A stretch of 24,313 bases of DNA, taken from positions 1 through 24,313 of the forward strand of contig DAOSEK010000015.1 in the NCBI GenBank assembly GCA_035363095.1, written 5' to 3'. The position numbers and the translations under genes are program-made. Under the pieces are notes generated by a model. That model had not been told where the DNA came from and ran no database searches. It saw only the letters and a list, made by a program, of their open reading frames with translations. Within the stretch, counting starts at the first letter, position 1. Each line of letters starts with the position of its first letter. Origin of the DNA: DAOSEK01 sp035363095. GTDB lineage: Archaea > Nanobdellota > Nanobdellia > Woesearchaeales > UBA119. Shown here piece after piece: positions 22,390-24,313 of this stretch.

Positions 22390-24313
22390 GTGGCTAAAGG
22401 GGTTAAACGATTATTGTACTTTTTTATTGCTGTCTTTATATTTACAATTACTTCGGTTGGTAGTGGGTTTTCTTACTGCGAAAGCAATGCAGATTGTGGC
22501 GATTCATGTGATAGTGATGATCTTATTTTTTATTCACAGGGTACTTGCAGTTTGTCTACTAACGAATGTATATATTCAAAAGTTGAACCTGTAGAATGTT
22601 GTAATGATGCTGACTGCGATGACGGAAATCCAATAAGTACTGAATTTTGTACTTGCAACTATGACCCTTTTGATTCATACCCTGATTGGAAATGTAATAG
22701 GGATTGTTCTCAACCAAAATATGCTTGTTGCAAAACTGCTATCAATAGCTTTTGTTTTTCTCCAGTACAATGTTGTGATTCTGAGAGCGATTGTAATCAA
22801 TTAACAGGCGAATGTAATGCAAATTATGTAGAGTGTGGGGGTGAAGAACCTTTTGGCACAGGGGTCATCAAAGGGGATACATCATATCACACTTCATATC
22901 CTCCAACTAATCCAAATTGGAATTATATTGCTTCGGGAACTCCTGGGACTTGCCAATGGACTTGCCAAGCAGGGTACACTCAAAGTGGAAACACTTGTGT
23001 TTTAGACCAAATCTTTTGTACTGGAGATATCCCCAGTGGTAGTGGAGTTTTGTTAGGTCTTGAGACATATTCTTCAACTACAGAACCTTTGATTAATTAT
23101 TGGAATTATATTGCTTCGGGAACTCCTGGTACATGTCAATGGACTTGCAATAGTGGTTTTATAAGAGCTGGGAATACTTGCATTTGGCCACAATGTACTG
23201 AAGGATCATGCTGTAATACTACAACAGGCGAATTTATGCCAAATGGGTATCTATGTAGGGCATCTGCAGGTGTTTGCGATGTTGCAGAGTATTGTACGGG
23301 AAATTCCAAAGACTGTCCAACTAATTCTTTTAAACCTAACAATGAAATTTGTGGATATGGTAGTTGGAGATGTTCTGGCAATAAAGATGCTTATGCGCCA
23401 AATTCTTGCCAACGTAATAGAAGTGTTACTTACTGTTCTGGATCAGGGGCAAGTTGTAATGGAAGGCGGGCAACACAGGTTGAAAACGCATCAAATGGTT
23501 TTGTGTGCGATAATGGCAATTTTGTTAGAGGAGATTCTACTAAATATGCTTTCTCTTCGCCTTTTAACAGTTGTTTAAACGACCTTTATACTGATGGTTA
23601 TGGGGGGGCAAGGGTAAAGGATGTTTATGCTTGTAATGGAGGGAATGGTCCTGCTAGTACAAGCTGTGGCCATGTTACTGAATACTGTAATAGTGGTCAA
23701 GGTTGTTGTTACTTTAATAGTTCTTCTAATTTGGCTTACTGCGATGATTTTGGTAGCCAACTATATGATTATAGGAACTTTGGTTCTGCTGATGGGACTG
23801 CACTTGATTTTTGCACTAATAATCCAAAAAGACAGATAAAAGATTGCAAGAATGATAGTGGATGTAGAAATAGAGATCAAGCTTTTAGTGATACAAGACA
23901 TTCTCAAGCTTCCTATTTCTGTACAAATGAACACGATTGCAAAAGGTCTTGTTATGCACAACCTTGTTCAGCAGGTCAATATAATTGCACCGACACGTTT
24001 TGGAATGGAACAAATAAAACTTATTATTGTGTGAATAGCACTCGTATAATACTCCAATCGAATTTTGTTTTTAATCCGAAAGGTAATGTGCCTAATGAAA
24101 TATACTGTTATGAAGATGAATATAATCTAAACGGACTTTGCAGTAAAAAACAATCAAACTATCCAACTTTATGTTTTCTAGCTGAAAATTGTGGCAAAAC
24201 AGGTATTGCCTCTTTATTTGATAAAAGTGAAAAATGTGGTAACACAGGATTAGCGTACTGCAATTTTTCATCTGGCGAAATCGTTTTATTGAACAGAAAT
24301 TATGTTGAGATTC
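22390..24313 (+). CDS. Large secreted cysteine-rich protein with a disintegrin-like motif (3' end outside the window)
   Basis: I read this frame by eye: it stays open for 641 codons to the window edge. The GTG start has GGTGA 7 bases upstream; an in-frame TTG at 22384 is less well placed. A signal peptide follows (about residues 6-28, 'KRLLYFFIAVFIFTITSVGS'). I count about 60 cysteines, so disulfide-rich extracellular folding is likely. Residues 177-203 and 238-264 (22918-22998 and 23101-23181) repeat a 27-residue unit with 'NYIASGTPGTCQWTC'. Residues 274-321 carry C289, C296, 'CDVAEYCTGNSKDCP' and C321, very close to the disintegrin signature of ADAM/snake-venom proteins. The rest has many C-x2-C and CC pairs and no family I recognise. 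It is probably a surface adhesin or structural protein. The C-terminus and any anchor are not seen. Confidence 0.82.
   Translation, partial: MAKGVKRLLYFFIAVFIFTITSVGSGFSYCESNADCGDSCDSDDLIFYSQGTCSLSTNECIYSKVEPVECCNDADCDDGNPISTEFCTCNYDPFDSYPDWKCNRDCSQPKYACCKTAINSFCFSPVQCCDSESDCNQLTGECNANYVECGGEEPFGTGVIKGDTSYHTSYPPTNPNWNYIASGTPGTCQWTCQAGYTQSGNTCVLDQIFCTGDIPSGSGVLLGLETYSSTTEPLINYWNYIASGTPGTCQWTCNSGFIRAGNTCIWPQCTEGSCCNTTTGEFMPNGYLCRASAGVCDVAEYCTGNSKDCPTNSFKPNNEICGYGSWRCSGNKDAYAPNSCQRNRSVTYCSGSGASCNGRRATQVENASNGFVCDNGNFVRGDSTKYAFSSPFNSCLNDLYTDGYGGARVKDVYACNGGNGPASTSCGHVTEYCNSGQGCCYFNSSSNLAYCDDFGSQLYDYRNFGSADGTALDFCTNNPKRQIKDCKNDSGCRNRDQAFSDTRHSQASYFCTNEHDCKRSCYAQPCSAGQYNCTDTFWNGTNKTYYCVNSTRIILQSNFVFNPKGNVPNEIYCYEDEYNLNGLCSKKQSNYPTLCFLAENCGKTGIASLFDKSEKCGNTGLAYCNFSSGEIVLLNRNYVEI
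22918..22998 (+). repeat. 27-codon internal repeat, unit 1
   Basis: It encodes WNYIASGTPGTCQWTC, then a variable stretch and GNTC. It lies 183 bases (61 codons) before unit 2. The first 17 codons are almost identical at the DNA level, with only a few third-position changes, pointing to a fairly recent duplication or strong constraint. Confidence 0.8.
23101..23181 (+). repeat. 27-codon internal repeat, unit 2
   Basis: Second copy of the 27-codon unit. The middle part has diverged (NSGFIRA against QAGYTQS) while the cysteine spacing is kept. Confidence 0.8.
23209..23352 (+). other. Disintegrin-like domain region inside the cysteine-rich protein
   Basis: It encodes residues 274-321. The motif C-R-x4-G-V-C-D-x2-E-Y-C-T-G-x-S-x2-C-P is kept, with cysteines at 289, 296, 302 and 309. 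In animal ADAMs this segment includes the integrin-binding loop, and here that loop reads RASAGVCDVAEYC, without RGD. Similar motifs occur in some prokaryotic secreted proteins, as I recall, so the similarity need not mean transfer from animals. Confidence 0.65.

Noticed and set aside
23243..23578. Plus-strand open frame of 111 codons in the last 1.1 kb
   Set aside because: It runs in another frame inside the long cysteine-rich frame, which has a signal peptide, repeats and regular cysteine spacing; this one has none of these.

Overview
The window is AT-rich and looks archaeal, most likely from a DPANN-type lineage such as Woesearchaeota or Pacearchaeota. The lineage is my inference and nothing here fixes it. 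The supporting signs are short TATA-like boxes 22-30 bases before several starts, some of which look leaderless, GGTGA-type ribosome sites, a tRNA-Ser(GCT) with no encoded CCA, an archaeal-style antitoxin/RelE pair, and large secreted transglutaminase-like and cysteine-rich proteins.

Layout. Positions 111-1589 encode a Wzx-like flippase. Positions 1590-2063 hold no protein gene, but contain two near-identical 52-base hairpin repeats followed by tRNA-Ser. The hairpins start with the same 14 bases as the tRNA, at almost equal spacing. Positions 2064-17303 are a long same-strand glycan or modified-sugar cluster: a cobalamin-type radical SAM enzyme, a glycosyltransferase, a radical SAM/SPASM enzyme, an NDP-sugar epimerase, an RfbF-like nucleotidyltransferase, a two-gene UxaA/SuyAB-type dehydratase, an inositol-monophosphatase-family phosphatase, a PdxA-family dehydrogenase, an acetolactate-synthase-like TPP enzyme, an RmlD-like reductase, a methyltransferase, a second radical SAM/SPASM enzyme and a second copy of the cobalamin-type enzyme. 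Positions 17346-19028 (minus strand) encode a fused heptose-7-phosphate kinase plus sedoheptulose-7-phosphate isomerase.

From 19144 onward the content changes: a secreted transglutaminase-like protein, a small protein of unknown function, a winged-helix antitoxin/RelE-type toxin pair, and, from 22390 to the window end, an open-ended secreted protein with about 60 cysteines. That protein carries a motif very like the disintegrin domain of animal ADAM proteases.

How the genes may work together (inference). The kinase/isomerase fusion, phosphatase and nucleotidyltransferase could make an activated heptose or similar sugar. The epimerase, reductase, methyltransferase and four radical SAM enzymes could tailor it. 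The dehydratase, PdxA-like and TPP enzymes normally belong to sugar-acid or amino-acid metabolism. Inside a glycan cluster they suggest a branched or chain-extended sugar, perhaps by a pyruvate-derived two-carbon transfer as YerE does in yersiniose synthesis. This module is the best candidate here for an undescribed pathway.
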